A DNA stretch of 64,000 nt, from the NCBI RefSeq assembly GCF_024029335.1, contig NZ_CP097116.1, positions 248,001 through 312,000 of the forward strand. Direction: 5' to 3'. Position numbers and translations under genes: made by a program. Every line of letters starts with the position of its first letter. The stretch's first letter is position 1. This DNA comes from Fructilactobacillus myrtifloralis (GTDB lineage: Bacteria; Bacillota; Bacilli; Lactobacillales; Lactobacillaceae). The notes under the pieces are model-generated. The model was not told the origin of the DNA and did not search any database. It was given only the letters and a program-made list of their open reading frames with translations. Below are positions 8,423 through 18,060 of the stretch, in pieces.

Positions 8423-9307
8423 CTAACTATGGTTAAAGTGACGGTACCAACTGGCTAACGTTTGATTATGGGCATGGATGGTAGCCACCTGCTCGTCTGC
8501 AGCAATGACCCCGTCTTTTAACAACACAACCCGATCAAAGTAATGATCAATCTGATTAAAATCATGGGTAATGACCAACGTGGTATTAGTTAGGTGGTCT
8601 AATTGCTGCCAAAAGCGGTCGATGGTTTCCAAATCCATTCCCACCGTAGGTTCATCAAAAATCAGGAACCGCGCTTGCTTCATCATTGTTAGTAAGAACA
8701 TGAGTTTTCGTTGCTGCCCACCGGAAAGCTTCATGACTAACTGAGCGCGCTGGTCCCAAAGATTAGCAGTTTTTAGCAGCCGTTCGAGATTTTGGCTCGG
8801 TAAATTGGCCAGCTTCACTTCCATTTCAAGCATTTCTTGCACCCGGAGTGGTCCGATTAACAGGTTTTGTTGGGGCATTAAGCTTAAATCGTGCTTGGGA
8901 ACATAATTCCGTTCAATTGCACCAGCATCGGGCTGAATCCGACCGATAATGAGATTAACTAAGGTCGTTTTCCCCGCCCCATTACTACCTAAGAGCGCTA
9001 CTCGTTCATTACGGTGGAGTGTTAAGTTGATGCCCTTTAAAACGGGCTTCGTATAATTTTTTTGAACATTTGTAATTACCAAGATGTTGTCACGATGCAT
9101 CGTTTGCTTTAAAACTAGATAATCCAAATCAACGTTAAAAACCTGACTTAGTTGCACTAGTTTATCTAAATCCGGTTCCGCTGCCCCCTTTTCCCACTTT
9201 GAAATTGCTTGACGCGAGACAAACAATCGCTCCGCTAACTGCGCTTGAGACAATTGTTGTCGTTGTCGTAACCGTACGATCTGCGTTCCCAATGAATTAT
9301 TTTGCAT
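8423..9307 (-). CDS. XRE-type DNA-binding domain fused to ABC transporter ATPase
   Basis: 294 residues joining two modules. Residues about 8-65 form a Cro/CI-type helix-turn-helix (LSQAQLAERLFVSRQAISKW), and residues about 75-294 a complete ABC ATPase with Walker A GSNGAGKTT, signature LSGGQQRK, Walker B FLIFDEPTVGMD and switch HD. The ATG at 9307 is preferred because AAAGGA lies 8 nt upstream; the GTG two codons earlier is only 2-3 nt from that site. It is the first gene of an operon with the ABC-2 permease. The fusion suggests a transporter ATPase that can bind DNA, perhaps controlling its own operon. The modules are seen directly; the regulatory role is inferred. Confidence 0.82.
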   Translation of the reverse strand: MQNNSLGTQIVRLRQRQQLSQAQLAERLFVSRQAISKWEKGAAEPDLDKLVQLSQVFNVDLDYLVLKQTMHRDNILVITNVQKNYTKPVLKGINLTLHRNERVALLGSNGAGKTTLVNLIIGRIQPDAGAIERNYVPKHDLSLMPQQNLLIGPLRVQEMLEMEVKLANLPSQNLERLLKTANLWDQRAQLVMKLSGGQQRKLMFLLTMMKQARFLIFDEPTVGMDLETIDRFWQQLDHLTNTTLVITHDFNQIDHYFDRVVLLKDGVIAADEQVATIHAHNQTLASWYRHFNHS

Positions 9308-9530
9308 GCTCACGTTCCTTTCTCCCGAAGAGTAATTTCTAACGATTCTCAGTATAGCGAAGCCGCGGCCGAATAATAGCGATTTTCGCGCTCTCGTTCA
9401 CTGCCAAGCTCGCAACTGCTGGTTGCATCGCTGCAGCATAAGGTTATACGCCCCGATTCTAGCATGCTTAACGAGGTTTAAATTAGTCTTACTAGCGCAT
9501 TAATTCCGTCTGCGAGTAAGCCTATTCCAC
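9308..9530. other. Intergenic region between hsdS and the HTH-ABC operon
   Basis: About 220 nt with no ORF recognised. On the minus strand TATACT (9356-9351) is a possible -10 for the HTH-ABC gene, without a convincing -35. Confidence 0.35.
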
Positions 9531-9567
9531 AAAAAAATCCAAGTTCCCGTGATCGGGATAACTTGGA
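9531..9567 (-). terminator. Terminator of the hsdM-hsdS operon
   Basis: TCCAAGTT pairs with AACTTGGA, with CCCG/CGGG inside, followed on the minus strand by seven T. It closes the operon immediately after hsdS, leaving no space for hsdR. Confidence 0.88.
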
Positions 9568-9577
9568 CTTTTAAAGA

Positions 9578-10753
9578 TTAACTAAATAACAATTGCATAA
9601 AAGCGGTGCGGACCTGCTTAAGCTGGTTTAATTCTCTTTCAATTCCACTTAAAAACTGGTCGTATTGCTTCAACATGTCCCCAATTTTAGCTTGTTCTGC
9701 AGTGGTTTCAGGGATAATCAGCTTAATGTTGGCAGTCTCTCGGGCTGAAATCTCTGTAAAGGTAATTCCAGAGGCGAGTTTATTGGCCATTCTCGCAATG
9801 CGATCGTGCATTGAATACAAAAAATAAGGGTTAATCTGGTTACTCGGAATTAATGATTGAAATCCTTGATTGGTGGCCGCTGGATAACTTAAAATCCCCA
9901 TTTTCCCAATCCCAGCCCGCGACGTCATTAAAATCGTGTCTTTTGGAAGCAAAATTGCCCGGCTATTATTCAAGCCAGTCCGCGTGATGGTTTTTAAACT
10001 ATGGTGTAGATATCCCTGATTTTGGACCTCAGTCGGAGTAAACCAATCAATTTGACCATTCCAATACTGTGTTTCCGTTAACCGGGGGGTCCCCCCACTT
10101 TTAATTGTGGCAACTTCACTTAATTTTTTCGTCACCCAGTTATGCGAAAACGCGGTAAACCGCAGTGACGGCGTCGTTGGCGTTTCGGGAAACAGGCGCT
10201 GCAATAATTGTCGTTTCAGCGTTTGGATCTTTTGGTATTTACGCTGGCGATTAGCAATCAGTAAATCAAGCGTTGCAAAGAGGTCCCCCAGTTTCTCCTG
10301 TTCGGCAAATTGAGGTACCTTTAGCATAATTTTGTTTAGTTCGTTATTGGTTAGTTTTAGCCGATCAGATCCAGTTAGATACGGCTTAATTTTAATGGTT
10401 TTTAAGCGTTTGCCGAGAAACAAATAATTGGAAATACCCGGCTTATCCGTTAAAACGTGAGAATGGTTATTCACCCATGCCTTTCCGGTGATGGTATTAA
10501 TCGGATAGTCACAAACACTATTCGCGCCATCTTCAGCAATTAAAATTAGGTTGCCGGTATGTGTCGAACCGGCGACATAATCTTGGATTCCATTCGCCCC
10601 ATAGTATGGAGTTGGACCAGCAATTCGTTTATTTTTAGTGACCGGAACGCGATCGCCATCTAGATTAACGGTAATGTCGGCTAATTTTTGTTCCTGCCAC
10701 GCATCTGTAAAATCTTTAAACCGAATCTTAGGTTTATTTTGCTTTTCTATCAT
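9578..10753 (-). CDS. hsdS: Type I restriction-modification specificity subunit
   Basis: 391 residues with the classical duplicated HsdS architecture: a first target-recognition domain (about 1-150), a helical spacer (about 150-190, FAEQEKLGDLFATLDLLIAN), a second target-recognition domain (about 200-340), and a second helical repeat (about 345-390, TAEQAKIGDMLKQYDQFLSG). Each target-recognition domain reads half of a bipartite DNA site and the helices set the spacing. The start ATG shares one base with the hsdM stop (TAATG), so the two are translationally coupled. The gene appears intact, with no second hsdS or invertible copy nearby. The DNA target cannot be predicted by eye. Confidence 0.93.
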   Translation of the reverse strand: MIEKQNKPKIRFKDFTDAWQEQKLADITVNLDGDRVPVTKNKRIAGPTPYYGANGIQDYVAGSTHTGNLILIAEDGANSVCDYPINTITGKAWVNNHSHVLTDKPGISNYLFLGKRLKTIKIKPYLTGSDRLKLTNNELNKIMLKVPQFAEQEKLGDLFATLDLLIANRQRKYQKIQTLKRQLLQRLFPETPTTPSLRFTAFSHNWVTKKLSEVATIKSGGTPRLTETQYWNGQIDWFTPTEVQNQGYLHHSLKTITRTGLNNSRAILLPKDTILMTSRAGIGKMGILSYPAATNQGFQSLIPSNQINPYFLYSMHDRIARMANKLASGITFTEISARETANIKLIIPETTAEQAKIGDMLKQYDQFLSGIERELNQLKQVRTAFMQLLFS

Positions 10754-12315
10754 TATTTAAATACATCTTTCAATAAATCAAGCGTTTCTTGAGCTTCATC
10801 ATCCGTTCCGACTAATTCTCCCAGAAGGTGGTTCATGTGCTTGGTTAGTTGCCGTTGCTCTTCATCCAACTGGTGAATGTCACGGGATAGTTGTTTAACA
10901 TCAATTGGCGGGGTGTCTTCCAACGAATCGACGTACCGCGGGATGTTTAGGTTGTAATCATTTTTAATGATTTCTTCCATTGAAGCCACATGGGCATACT
11001 TAGCAACATCCACCCGGTTTTGATAGGTGCTCACAATTTTTTCAATGTCTTGTTGGCGGAGCTTGTTGTTGTTCTTTACCTTCTCAAATCCCTGGGAGGC
11101 ATCAATGAAAAGCACGTCGTCTGCCTGGCGTTGCTTTTCTAACACTAAAATCACCGTTGGAATGCTGGTATTGGTAAAAATCTTTTTGGGTAAGCCAATT
11201 ACCGCACTAATGTTATGCGCTTTTAAGAGATTTTTCCGAATTTGGTGTTCGGTCCCCCCCCGAAACAAAACCCCATGTGACAAGACAATTACCATCCGTC
11301 CGTCCGACTTCAAATGATACAAGCAATGCAATAAAAAGGCGTAGTCAGCCTTGGATTTAGGCGCAATGCCCTGTTTGAAGCGAGGATCATGTTCCCGATT
11401 AGTATTATCCCAGCGTAACGAATACGGTGGATTAGCAGTGACCGCATCAAACAGCCGGGGAGAATCAATTCCGTCTACCACCCCATCTGGCCAATCATCA
11501 GTCAATGTATCTGCATTCCGGAGGACAATGTTTTGATATTCAATGCCGTGCATTAATAAGTTCATTCTTGCCAAATTATATGTAGTTGTAATTAATTCTT
11601 GACCATAATATTTAATGGCGCTTTTTTTCTCCGCATTATTCATGTGAGAAGCAGTCGTTAACAACAGCGACCCCGACCCAATTGCAGGATCATATAAACT
11701 GTAGTTGCTTAATTCTTCCCTTCCCGAGGTCAGAATTTGGGCTGTGATTTCTGAAACCTGGTGGGGCGTGTAAAATTCACCGGATTTAGTTCCCGAATTA
11801 ATGGAAAACATCCCAATTAAATATTCATACAAATCGCCTAAAACGTCGGATGCTTCATCCAACTCAATCTGCCCCATTAAATCAATCATATTAATGATGG
11901 TTTGAGTCCGTGATTGTTGATTATTACCGAGCCGACTGGAATCTAAATCAATGTCCGCAAAAATCCCCGTAAGCGCTGTTTGTGCTTGCGGAGCAATGTA
12001 TTGATTAAAGCTCTCTAAATCATCTGCGAGCTGCGTTAAGGTAAACTCATTTCGTTTAATCGCATCCTGCCAATCCGTAAATAAGTCCCCCGGCTGAATC
12101 ACATATCCCAACTCAGTTTGCATGTTCGCCAGTTGCTCAGCCTGATTGTCCTTATCATGAAAATGGGTTTGCCACCAAGTTTGCGCTTTACTAGATAAAT
12201 ACTTATAAAACATAATCCCGAACACATAATTTTTATATTCTGCCGGCTCAATTTTTCCTCTAGTTTTATTCAGGGTGTTCCAAACAAGGGCCTTTTTGCG
12301 TGAATCTAATGCCAT
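10753..12315 (-). CDS. hsdM: Type I DNA methyltransferase subunit
   Basis: 520 residues. It would methylate adenine at the site chosen by HsdS. An N-terminal helical domain (about 1-150) precedes the SAM-binding motif YDPAIGSGSLLL near residue 210 and the catalytic NPPY motif (ANPPYSLRWD) near 297. ATG 12315 is chosen because GGAG lies 7 nt upstream, while the longer frame would contain the -10 element TATAAT. It is followed by coupled hsdS. No hsdR is in the window: hsdS ends at a terminator and the gene on the other side is divergent. The pair may be a solitary methylation system, or hsdR may be elsewhere. Confidence 0.93.
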   Translation of the reverse strand: MALDSRKKALVWNTLNKTRGKIEPAEYKNYVFGIMFYKYLSSKAQTWWQTHFHDKDNQAEQLANMQTELGYVIQPGDLFTDWQDAIKRNEFTLTQLADDLESFNQYIAPQAQTALTGIFADIDLDSSRLGNNQQSRTQTIINMIDLMGQIELDEASDVLGDLYEYLIGMFSINSGTKSGEFYTPHQVSEITAQILTSGREELSNYSLYDPAIGSGSLLLTTASHMNNAEKKSAIKYYGQELITTTYNLARMNLLMHGIEYQNIVLRNADTLTDDWPDGVVDGIDSPRLFDAVTANPPYSLRWDNTNREHDPRFKQGIAPKSKADYAFLLHCLYHLKSDGRMVIVLSHGVLFRGGTEHQIRKNLLKAHNISAVIGLPKKIFTNTSIPTVILVLEKQRQADDVLFIDASQGFEKVKNNNKLRQQDIEKIVSTYQNRVDVAKYAHVASMEEIIKNDYNLNIPRYVDSLEDTPPIDVKQLSRDIHQLDEEQRQLTKHMNHLLGELVGTDDEAQETLDLLKDVFK

Positions 12316-12331
12316 GGTTAAACTCCATTTC

Positions 12332-12337
12332 ATTATA
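12332..12337 (-). promoter_or_regulatory. -10 element of hsdM
   Basis: TATAAT on the minus strand, 16 nt upstream of the ATG and just before the ribosome binding site. No good -35 was found. Confidence 0.45.
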
Positions 12338-12499
12338 TATTTAAAGATAGAACTAAACTTCATGTTAAGTTAGAATTGGTCTTTGTGTCAACGCTGGAAT
12401 TAAAAATGATTAACTTTCAACTTCGAAGCATTCTCATTTATGAATCGATTATTGCTGGCTCACTTCCAAAGGCAGTTCAAGACCGTTTACAGGGTTCAT

Positions 12500-12528
12500 T
12501 TTCCAAACACCAGTACTTGCACTATAAT
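12500..12528 (+). promoter_or_regulatory. Promoter of the split-barrel membrane protein gene
   Basis: -10 TATAAT (12523-12528) and -35 TTTCCA (12500-12505) with a 17-nt spacer, 29 nt before the start codon. Confidence 0.6.
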
Positions 12529-12557
12529 AAGTTTAACAACAAAAATCGAGGTAGCCC

Positions 12558-13208
12558 ATGTATTTAAAACGATTTGTCGAGCTCTTCATTGTGTATCTAA
12601 TCTCATTTGTTGTAGGTAGTTTTGTTTATGGAATCGCATTTGTGACAACAAATGGGCTCCTAATTCTAGCGGGCGGTCTCATCGGCTATTGCGTGTTAGT
12701 CATTCCCCTGACCATCATGACGATTCGGAAAATGACCAAACGAGCGACGGCCAGTGGGGAGCACCAACCAGCTCAATCCCGCTTTAATCAAGTCTTAGCG
12801 GCATTACCTAGTTACTTTTATTTAGCCACTAGCGATCAAACTGACCAGGTGAGCAATTCAATTGTGACGTTTGCCCAATCCGAACACCACGAAAACGTTT
12901 TTTACGTTGCCACCGATCCCCGCACGAAGCGGGTGCAGAACATTCTGGTCCATGAGCAGGTTGCCATTGCTAGTCTCGCTGATTCTGAACTGGGACTGCG
13001 CTTTTCCTCTAACCACGCTAGAGCTCGGGTGATTAAGGGAAAACCCGCCATTACGAAGCTTCTCAAAACCAATCCAACCTTAACGGGGTTGTCCGCCAAT
13101 CTATCTAACCAGGCAATTTTGGAAATTACCCTTACCTCCGTTCTCATTGAATCCTTTCGGGATGCACCTGAGATTGTCCAGTTGCAACAACAAAAAACTT
13201 CTAACTAA
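12558..13208 (+). CDS. Membrane-anchored FMN-binding split-barrel (PNPOx-like) protein
   Basis: 216 residues. Two hydrophobic segments (about 8-30 and 34-55) are followed by a soluble region (about 70-205) that resembles the pyridoxamine-5'-phosphate-oxidase-like split barrel: ALPSYFYLAT, a FYVATDPRTKRVQNI strand-turn, HEQVAIASLAD and ARVIKG in the usual order. Such domains bind FMN or F420 and often have unknown substrates. ATG 12558 has GAGG upstream and a clear promoter. The gene is alone between divergent hsdM and convergent argH. The membrane anchor on this fold is unusual. The fold assignment is by pattern and moderately secure; function is unknown. Confidence 0.6.
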   Translation: MYLKRFVELFIVYLISFVVGSFVYGIAFVTTNGLLILAGGLIGYCVLVIPLTIMTIRKMTKRATASGEHQPAQSRFNQVLAALPSYFYLATSDQTDQVSNSIVTFAQSEHHENVFYVATDPRTKRVQNILVHEQVAIASLADSELGLRFSSNHARARVIKGKPAITKLLKTNPTLTGLSANLSNQAILEITLTSVLIESFRDAPEIVQLQQQKTSN

Positions 13209-13230
13209 TTAATCAGTTAGAAGTTTTTTT
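13192..13230. terminator. Bidirectional terminator
   Basis: AACTTCTAACT pairs with AGTTAGAAGTT, with a T run on the plus side and an A run before it. It serves the split-barrel gene on the plus strand and the arginine operon on the minus strand. Confidence 0.88.
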
Positions 13231-13244
13231 CACATTAATCTGCG

Positions 13245-14630
13245 TTAATCCTCGTTCGCTAATATTGCGTGGGCCTGTTTAATTTGGGTTTTAATCGCTT
13301 TAAACCCGGTCCCTCCAACCGAATTTCTCCGTTCTACGGCAACTTCTGGTTGCAAAACGTGGTAGACATCAGCCGTAATTAGTGGCGACGCGGCTTGCAG
13401 TTCAGCAAGCTCCATGTCTTGTAAATTACGGTGTTCCTGGAGGCCCTTAAAGACGAGCTGCCCCACGATTGCATGCGCTTCTCGAAATGGAACCCCCTGA
13501 TTGGCGAGGTAATCGGCTAATTCCGTTGCATTCGAATAATCATTTTTTGTGCTGGCATACATTTGCTCTTGATTAATTTTCATGGTCTGCAGCATTCCAG
13601 TATAAATTTTCAGGGTCGGAAGAATCGTTTTGACGGTATCAAACACGCCTTCTTTGTCTTCTTGGAGATCCTTATTATAAGCTAGCGGTAACCCCTTCAT
13701 AGTAGTTAAAAGGCTCATTAGGTGTCCATAAATCCGCCCCGTTTTCCCCCGAATTAATTCGACCATATCAGGATTTTTCTTTTGGGGCATGATGGAACTT
13801 CCGGTTGTATATGCATCACTTAATTCCACAAACTTAAATTCCTGGCTGACCCAGAGACTTAATTCTTCGCTCAACCGGGATAGGTGCATCATTAAGATGG
13901 CACTATTACTTAAAAATTCGAGGGCAAAGTCCCGGTCTGAAACCGCATCGAGGGAATTCGTGTACAGGTTCTGAAAGCCAAGTTCGTCCGCCGTAAATTC
14001 CCGATCAATTGGAAAGGTCGTGCCTGCTAAAGCAGCGGAACCCAGGGGTAGTAGATCCGTATGTTGTTGGTTAAATTCAAACCGTTCGTAGTCCCTTTGC
14101 AGCATGTTGAAGTACGCTAAAAATGACTGGGCTAACGAAATTGGTTGTGCATGTTGTAAGTGGGTATAACCGGGCATGACGGTCGTCACGTTTTCTTCCG
14201 CCAGCTTCACTAACACAGCCTGGAAGTGCCGAATTTGCTCTAAAACCTTGGGTAACCGCCGCTTTACGTATAAATGAAAGTCCGTTGCTACTTGATCATT
14301 TCGCGACCGGGCCGTGTGAAGCTTACCGGCTACTGGTCCAATTTTTTCGGTTAACAACGCTTCCAAGTTCATATGAATGTCTTCGTTATCGGTTGAAAAC
14401 TGGAGCTTGCCCGCGGCCAGGTCCGTTTGCAACGCTTCTAGTCCCGTCGTAATGGCATGAACTTCATCCGCAGTTAAAATTCCCGTGTGTCCGAGCATCT
14501 TGACATGCGCTAACGACCCGATGAGATCCTCTTCCGCCATCAGTTGATCAAAATTAATGGAAGCCCCAAAGTCGGCTCCGAGTTGATCCAGTTCCGCTTG
14601 AAACCGACCACCCCATAACTTTTTACTCAT
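13245..14630 (-). CDS. argH: Argininosuccinate lyase
   Basis: 461 residues, normal length. It splits argininosuccinate into arginine and fumarate, the last step of arginine synthesis. The fumarase/aspartase superfamily signature [12 protein letters not shown] is at about 279-290, with the conserved N-terminal KLWGGRF and the THLQHAQP block. It overlaps argG by 8 nt and is the last gene of the T-box operon. No other arg genes are in the window, so citrulline must come from uptake, from ornithine carbamoyltransferase encoded elsewhere, or from arginine deiminase chemistry. Confidence 0.97.
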   Translation of the reverse strand: MSKKLWGGRFQAELDQLGADFGASINFDQLMAEEDLIGSLAHVKMLGHTGILTADEVHAITTGLEALQTDLAAGKLQFSTDNEDIHMNLEALLTEKIGPVAGKLHTARSRNDQVATDFHLYVKRRLPKVLEQIRHFQAVLVKLAEENVTTVMPGYTHLQHAQPISLAQSFLAYFNMLQRDYERFEFNQQHTDLLPLGSAALAGTTFPIDREFTADELGFQNLYTNSLDAVSDRDFALEFLSNSAILMMHLSRLSEELSLWVSQEFKFVELSDAYTTGSSIMPQKKNPDMVELIRGKTGRIYGHLMSLLTTMKGLPLAYNKDLQEDKEGVFDTVKTILPTLKIYTGMLQTMKINQEQMYASTKNDYSNATELADYLANQGVPFREAHAIVGQLVFKGLQEHRNLQDMELAELQAASPLITADVYHVLQPEVAVERRNSVGGTGFKAIKTQIKQAHAILANED

Positions 14631-15831
14631 GGTGTTCCTCCCGGTGAGCTACTTGGGCAGCAACTTCAGTTGGTAAGCCCCAGAGTTTGATGAAGCCCTT
14701 GGCTGCTTCTTGATCAAAGGAATCGGCCGCTGTGTAAGTTGCGAGGTCCTTATCGTACAAACTCCATTGTGATTGCCGCCCCAAAATCGTGATATTTCCC
14801 TTGCACAGGCTCAACCGCACTTCACCAGTCACGACTTGTTGACTGCTGGTTAAAAAGGCTTGGAGTGCCTGCATCAGCGGGGAGAACCATAATCCGTTAT
14901 AGATTAATTCGCTTAGTTGTTGTTCAACCGTGAGCTTATAGTGGGCCAAGTCCCGTTCCAAGGTCAAGTTTTCTAAGGCTTGGTGCGCCTTAATTAACAC
15001 CATTGCAGCCGGGGCTTCATAAATTTCACGCGACTTAATCCCCACCAATCGGTTTTCAATGTGATCAATCCGACCGACCCCGTTCGTTCCGGCAATCTGA
15101 TTTAACTTTTCGATTAACGGAGCAAATGCGAGTGCTTCCCCATTAATGGCCACTGGTTTTCCCTGCTGGAAACTGATTACTAACTCGGTTGGGGTGGCTG
15201 GTGCCTCAGCAATTGAATTGGTTAAGGCAAAGGCATCTGCAGGAGCACTTACCCAGGGATCCTCAAGCACCCCCGCTTCGTTGGCCCGGCCCCAGATGTT
15301 GGCATCGATTGAGTATGGTGAATCCAGGTCGATGGGAATCGCAATGCCATGGTCCTTTGCGTATGCAATTTCTTCCTCACGAGACCAGTGCCAGTCCCGC
15401 ACCGGACTGAGAACTTCCAGCTCCGGAGCCAGCGCGTGAATGGCAACTTCAAACCGAACCTGATCGTTCCCCTTCCCGGTACACCCGTGTGCAATCGCAC
15501 TTGCCCCGGTTTGATGAGCAATTTCAACCAATTTTTGGACAATCAGGGGCCGTGATAAGGCCGATACTAGGGGGTAAACGCCTTCGTACAGGGTATTTCC
15601 CTGTAACGCAACCGCTAAATAGCGATCGGCAAACTCCTGCTTAGCGTCAATAACGTACGCGGAAACGGCTCCGGTTTGGAGGGCCTTGGCCTTTAAAGCG
15701 GCGGCATCCTTTTCCTCACCCACGTTCACACAGGTGGCAACCACGTCATAACCCTGGTCGGTCAACCAGGCAATGGCTACCGAGGTGTCTAATCCGCCAG
15801 AATATGCTAATACTACTTTTGGTTTGGTCAT
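14623..15831 (-). CDS. argG: Argininosuccinate synthase
   Basis: 402 residues. It joins citrulline and aspartate using ATP to give argininosuccinate. The N-terminal PP-loop AYSGGLDTS (about 9-17) binds ATP, and [12 protein letters not shown] and the [12 protein letters not shown] block are characteristic. It lies 13 nt after the ATPase gene and overlaps argH by 8 nt, so arginine synthesis from citrulline is co-transcribed with an amino-acid transporter under one T-box leader. Confidence 0.97.
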   Translation of the reverse strand: MTKPKVVLAYSGGLDTSVAIAWLTDQGYDVVATCVNVGEEKDAAALKAKALQTGAVSAYVIDAKQEFADRYLAVALQGNTLYEGVYPLVSALSRPLIVQKLVEIAHQTGASAIAHGCTGKGNDQVRFEVAIHALAPELEVLSPVRDWHWSREEEIAYAKDHGIAIPIDLDSPYSIDANIWGRANEAGVLEDPWVSAPADAFALTNSIAEAPATPTELVISFQQGKPVAINGEALAFAPLIEKLNQIAGTNGVGRIDHIENRLVGIKSREIYEAPAAMVLIKAHQALENLTLERDLAHYKLTVEQQLSELIYNGLWFSPLMQALQAFLTSSQQVVTGEVRLSLCKGNITILGRQSQWSLYDKDLATYTAADSFDQEAAKGFIKLWGLPTEVAAQVAHREEHHE

Positions 15832-15844
15832 TTTTAAGTCCTCC

Positions 15845-16588
15845 TTAGTCTACGATAATCTTATTAATAAACGCTTGGGTCCGTTCCTCTTGCGGGTGTT
15901 CAAACAGGGCTTGGGGCGTGTTCTTTTCCAAAAGATAGCCCCCATCCATAAACCAAACTTCGTCGGCGACGCGCTTGGCAAAACCCATCTCATGGGTTAC
16001 CACAATCATCGTCATGTCTTCGTCAGCTAGTTCCTGCATCACTTGCAAAACTTCTCCGACCATTTCCGGATCTAACGCACTCGTCGGTTCATCAAACAAC
16101 ATCACTTCCGGATTCATGGATAACGCCCGTGCAATTGCGACCCGTTGTTGCTGCCCCCCGGATAAACTAGCCGGATAGGCATTAGCCTTTTCGGCTAGTC
16201 CGACTCTAGTTAGATACTTCATCCCAACTTGCTTGGCGTCTGCTGCACTGAGATGCTTCACCCGCATGGGAGCAAGGGTTAAATTGTCGAGCACGGTCAA
16301 ATTGGGGAACAGGTTGAAGTTTTGAAAGACCATTCCGATTGACTCGCCGAGCTTGGCCAGTTCTTGTTGATTGGCCTTGGTTAGGTCTGAACCTGCAAAC
16401 CACACCGCACCAGCCGTTGGTTGTTCCAGTTGGTTAATGCACCGCAACAAGGTACTTTTCCCTGAACCAGAGGGGCCAATGATGCAAATCACCTCTCCCT
16501 TTTGTACCGTACCGTTAATGTCCTTTAAAACCTCATTTTTACCAAATTGCTTTTGAACGTGGTCAATTTTAATTAATGCGTTAGTCAT
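15845..16588 (-). CDS. Polar amino-acid ABC transporter ATPase
   Basis: 247 residues, GlnQ/HisP/ArtP type. Walker [10 protein letters not shown] (38-46), Q-loop [11 protein letters not shown], signature LSGGQQQR and Walker [14 protein letters not shown] are all intact. It overlaps the upstream permease gene by 8 nt and is the only ATPase of the operon, so it probably energises both fused binding-protein/permease paralogues. Arginine is the likeliest substrate because the operon also holds argGH and has a leader that appears to monitor tRNA-Arg. The specific substrate is inferred. Confidence 0.92.
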   Translation of the reverse strand: MTNALIKIDHVQKQFGKNEVLKDINGTVQKGEVICIIGPSGSGKSTLLRCINQLEQPTAGAVWFAGSDLTKANQQELAKLGESIGMVFQNFNLFPNLTVLDNLTLAPMRVKHLSAADAKQVGMKYLTRVGLAEKANAYPASLSGGQQQRVAIARALSMNPEVMLFDEPTSALDPEMVGEVLQVMQELADEDMTMIVVTHEMGFAKRVADEVWFMDGGYLLEKNTPQALFEHPQEERTQAFINKIIVD

Positions 16589-18038
16589 GCTTCATCTTCC
16601 CTTCCCAGTAGTTTAAGAGTCTTGTGAGTGTAAATGTAATTAAGAAGTAAATCGCCATTACCACGACGATCGGAGCAACCCCCCGATACGTATCCGCCCG
16701 GACTACGTTTAGTTCATAAACGAGATCGGTGACCCCGATGATGGAAACAATCGAGCTTTCCTTAATGACGGAAATGAATTCATTCCCCAGGGCCGGCCAA
16801 ATGTTTTTAAAGGCTTGGGGTAACACCACGAACCGGAGGGCATCTGATTTAGATAGTCCGAGGCTCTTCGCGGCTTCTTTCTGCCCGAGGGCAACCGAGT
16901 TAATTCCTCCTCTAATAATTTCACTAACGTAGGCAGCGCTATTCAACGTAACAGCAATGATCCCAGCGGGTAAAGCGGGAATGTTAATCAGAATCCCTAA
17001 CCCAAAGTAGACCAGCAAAACTTGCACCATCATGGGGGTTCCCCGGACCACTTCAACGTAACTAATCGCCGGCCAGCTTAACCATTTAAAGTTGCTCAAC
17101 CGCATGAGTGCGAGTAAGACCCCGAGAATGATGCCCCCGGCGACCGCACACACGGAAATTAAGAGGGTGTATTTTAAGCCATCAAAGAAGTATTTCCAGT
17201 AGTGCCACATCGAGGTGTTCGCGGTGTTAACCTTCATGTACTTGGCTGCGGTTTTTAGATACTGTGGCATCAAGTGGTGTTGTTGAATCCGATCCATAGA
17301 CTGGTTCACAGCTGTCTGTAAGGAGGTCGCACCCTTTGGCATCGCAACCGCAAAGCCCGTTTCCTTTTTGTTCAATTTGTAGTTAGCGGGAATCATTTTT
17401 AAATCCGGATCATTTTCGACGTACGCTTGAGCCACCGGTTTTTCTACTCCAACCGCATCAACCTTATGGGTCTTCACGGCTAACACCAGGTCCGTGGTCT
17501 TATCCATGCTGACCAACTTACTTTTAGTTAAATGCTTTTTGGCGAGGGTTTGTTGCATGGAACCAGTTTGGGTTCCCACCTTTTGCCCGGCTAAACTCTG
17601 TTGATTCTTAAGTTTATGCACGTCCGTCTTATTAATCAGGAAACTCTGGCCCCCGTAGTAATAAATTTTTGAAAAGTCGGCATTTTGCGCCCGCTCTGGC
17701 GTTGGGTTAATTCCCCCGAGCGCCAGATCAACCTTTCCCGTTTGCACCGCCACTAAGACCGACGAAAAGTCCATGTTTTTTAATTCAAGCTTAACGTGCA
17801 AATCTTTCGCAATTTGCTTAGCAACTTCGATATCCATCCCCACGTCTTTGGAATGACCGTGTTCATTGACCTGAAATGCAAACGGCGGATAATCTGGGGC
17901 TACCGCCACCTTTAAGACGCCCTGCTGTTTTACCTTTTGTAATGAGTCATCGGCATGTACATTTTTCTGGATGAACGTGCTTCCGAGAAAAAGGGTGACG
18001 ACGACTAAGATCCATTTAAGCCACTGTTTCTGCATCAT
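16581..18038 (-). CDS. Fused amino-acid binding protein/permease, copy 2
   Basis: 485 residues. A signal sequence (about 1-29, ending VHAD) precedes a family 3 solute-binding domain (about 32-255; [33 protein letters not shown]) and a HisM/GlnP-type permease domain (about 280-480) with several membrane helices and the ATPase-contact EAA loop near [21 protein letters not shown]. The binding domain would sit outside the membrane, tethered to its own permease. Two adjacent ATG codons are possible starts; the second aligns with the MQKQWLK start of its paralogue. It is closely similar to the preceding gene, separated by about 22 nt, so it is a tandem duplicate. Confidence 0.93.
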   Translation of the reverse strand: MMQKQWLKWILVVVTLFLGSTFIQKNVHADDSLQKVKQQGVLKVAVAPDYPPFAFQVNEHGHSKDVGMDIEVAKQIAKDLHVKLELKNMDFSSVLVAVQTGKVDLALGGINPTPERAQNADFSKIYYYGGQSFLINKTDVHKLKNQQSLAGQKVGTQTGSMQQTLAKKHLTKSKLVSMDKTTDLVLAVKTHKVDAVGVEKPVAQAYVENDPDLKMIPANYKLNKKETGFAVAMPKGATSLQTAVNQSMDRIQQHHLMPQYLKTAAKYMKVNTANTSMWHYWKYFFDGLKYTLLISVCAVAGGIILGVLLALMRLSNFKWLSWPAISYVEVVRGTPMMVQVLLVYFGLGILINIPALPAGIIAVTLNSAAYVSEIIRGGINSVALGQKEAAKSLGLSKSDALRFVVLPQAFKNIWPALGNEFISVIKESSIVSIIGVTDLVYELNVVRADTYRGVAPIVVVMAIYFLITFTLTRLLNYWEGKMKHD

Positions 18039-18060
18039 TTGTTCCTCCCTGCTGGTTAAT

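Noticed and set aside
12376-12567. 63-codon plus-strand ORF upstream of the split-barrel gene
   Set aside because: It begins with TTG without a ribosome binding site, contains the promoter of the next gene and overlaps its start.
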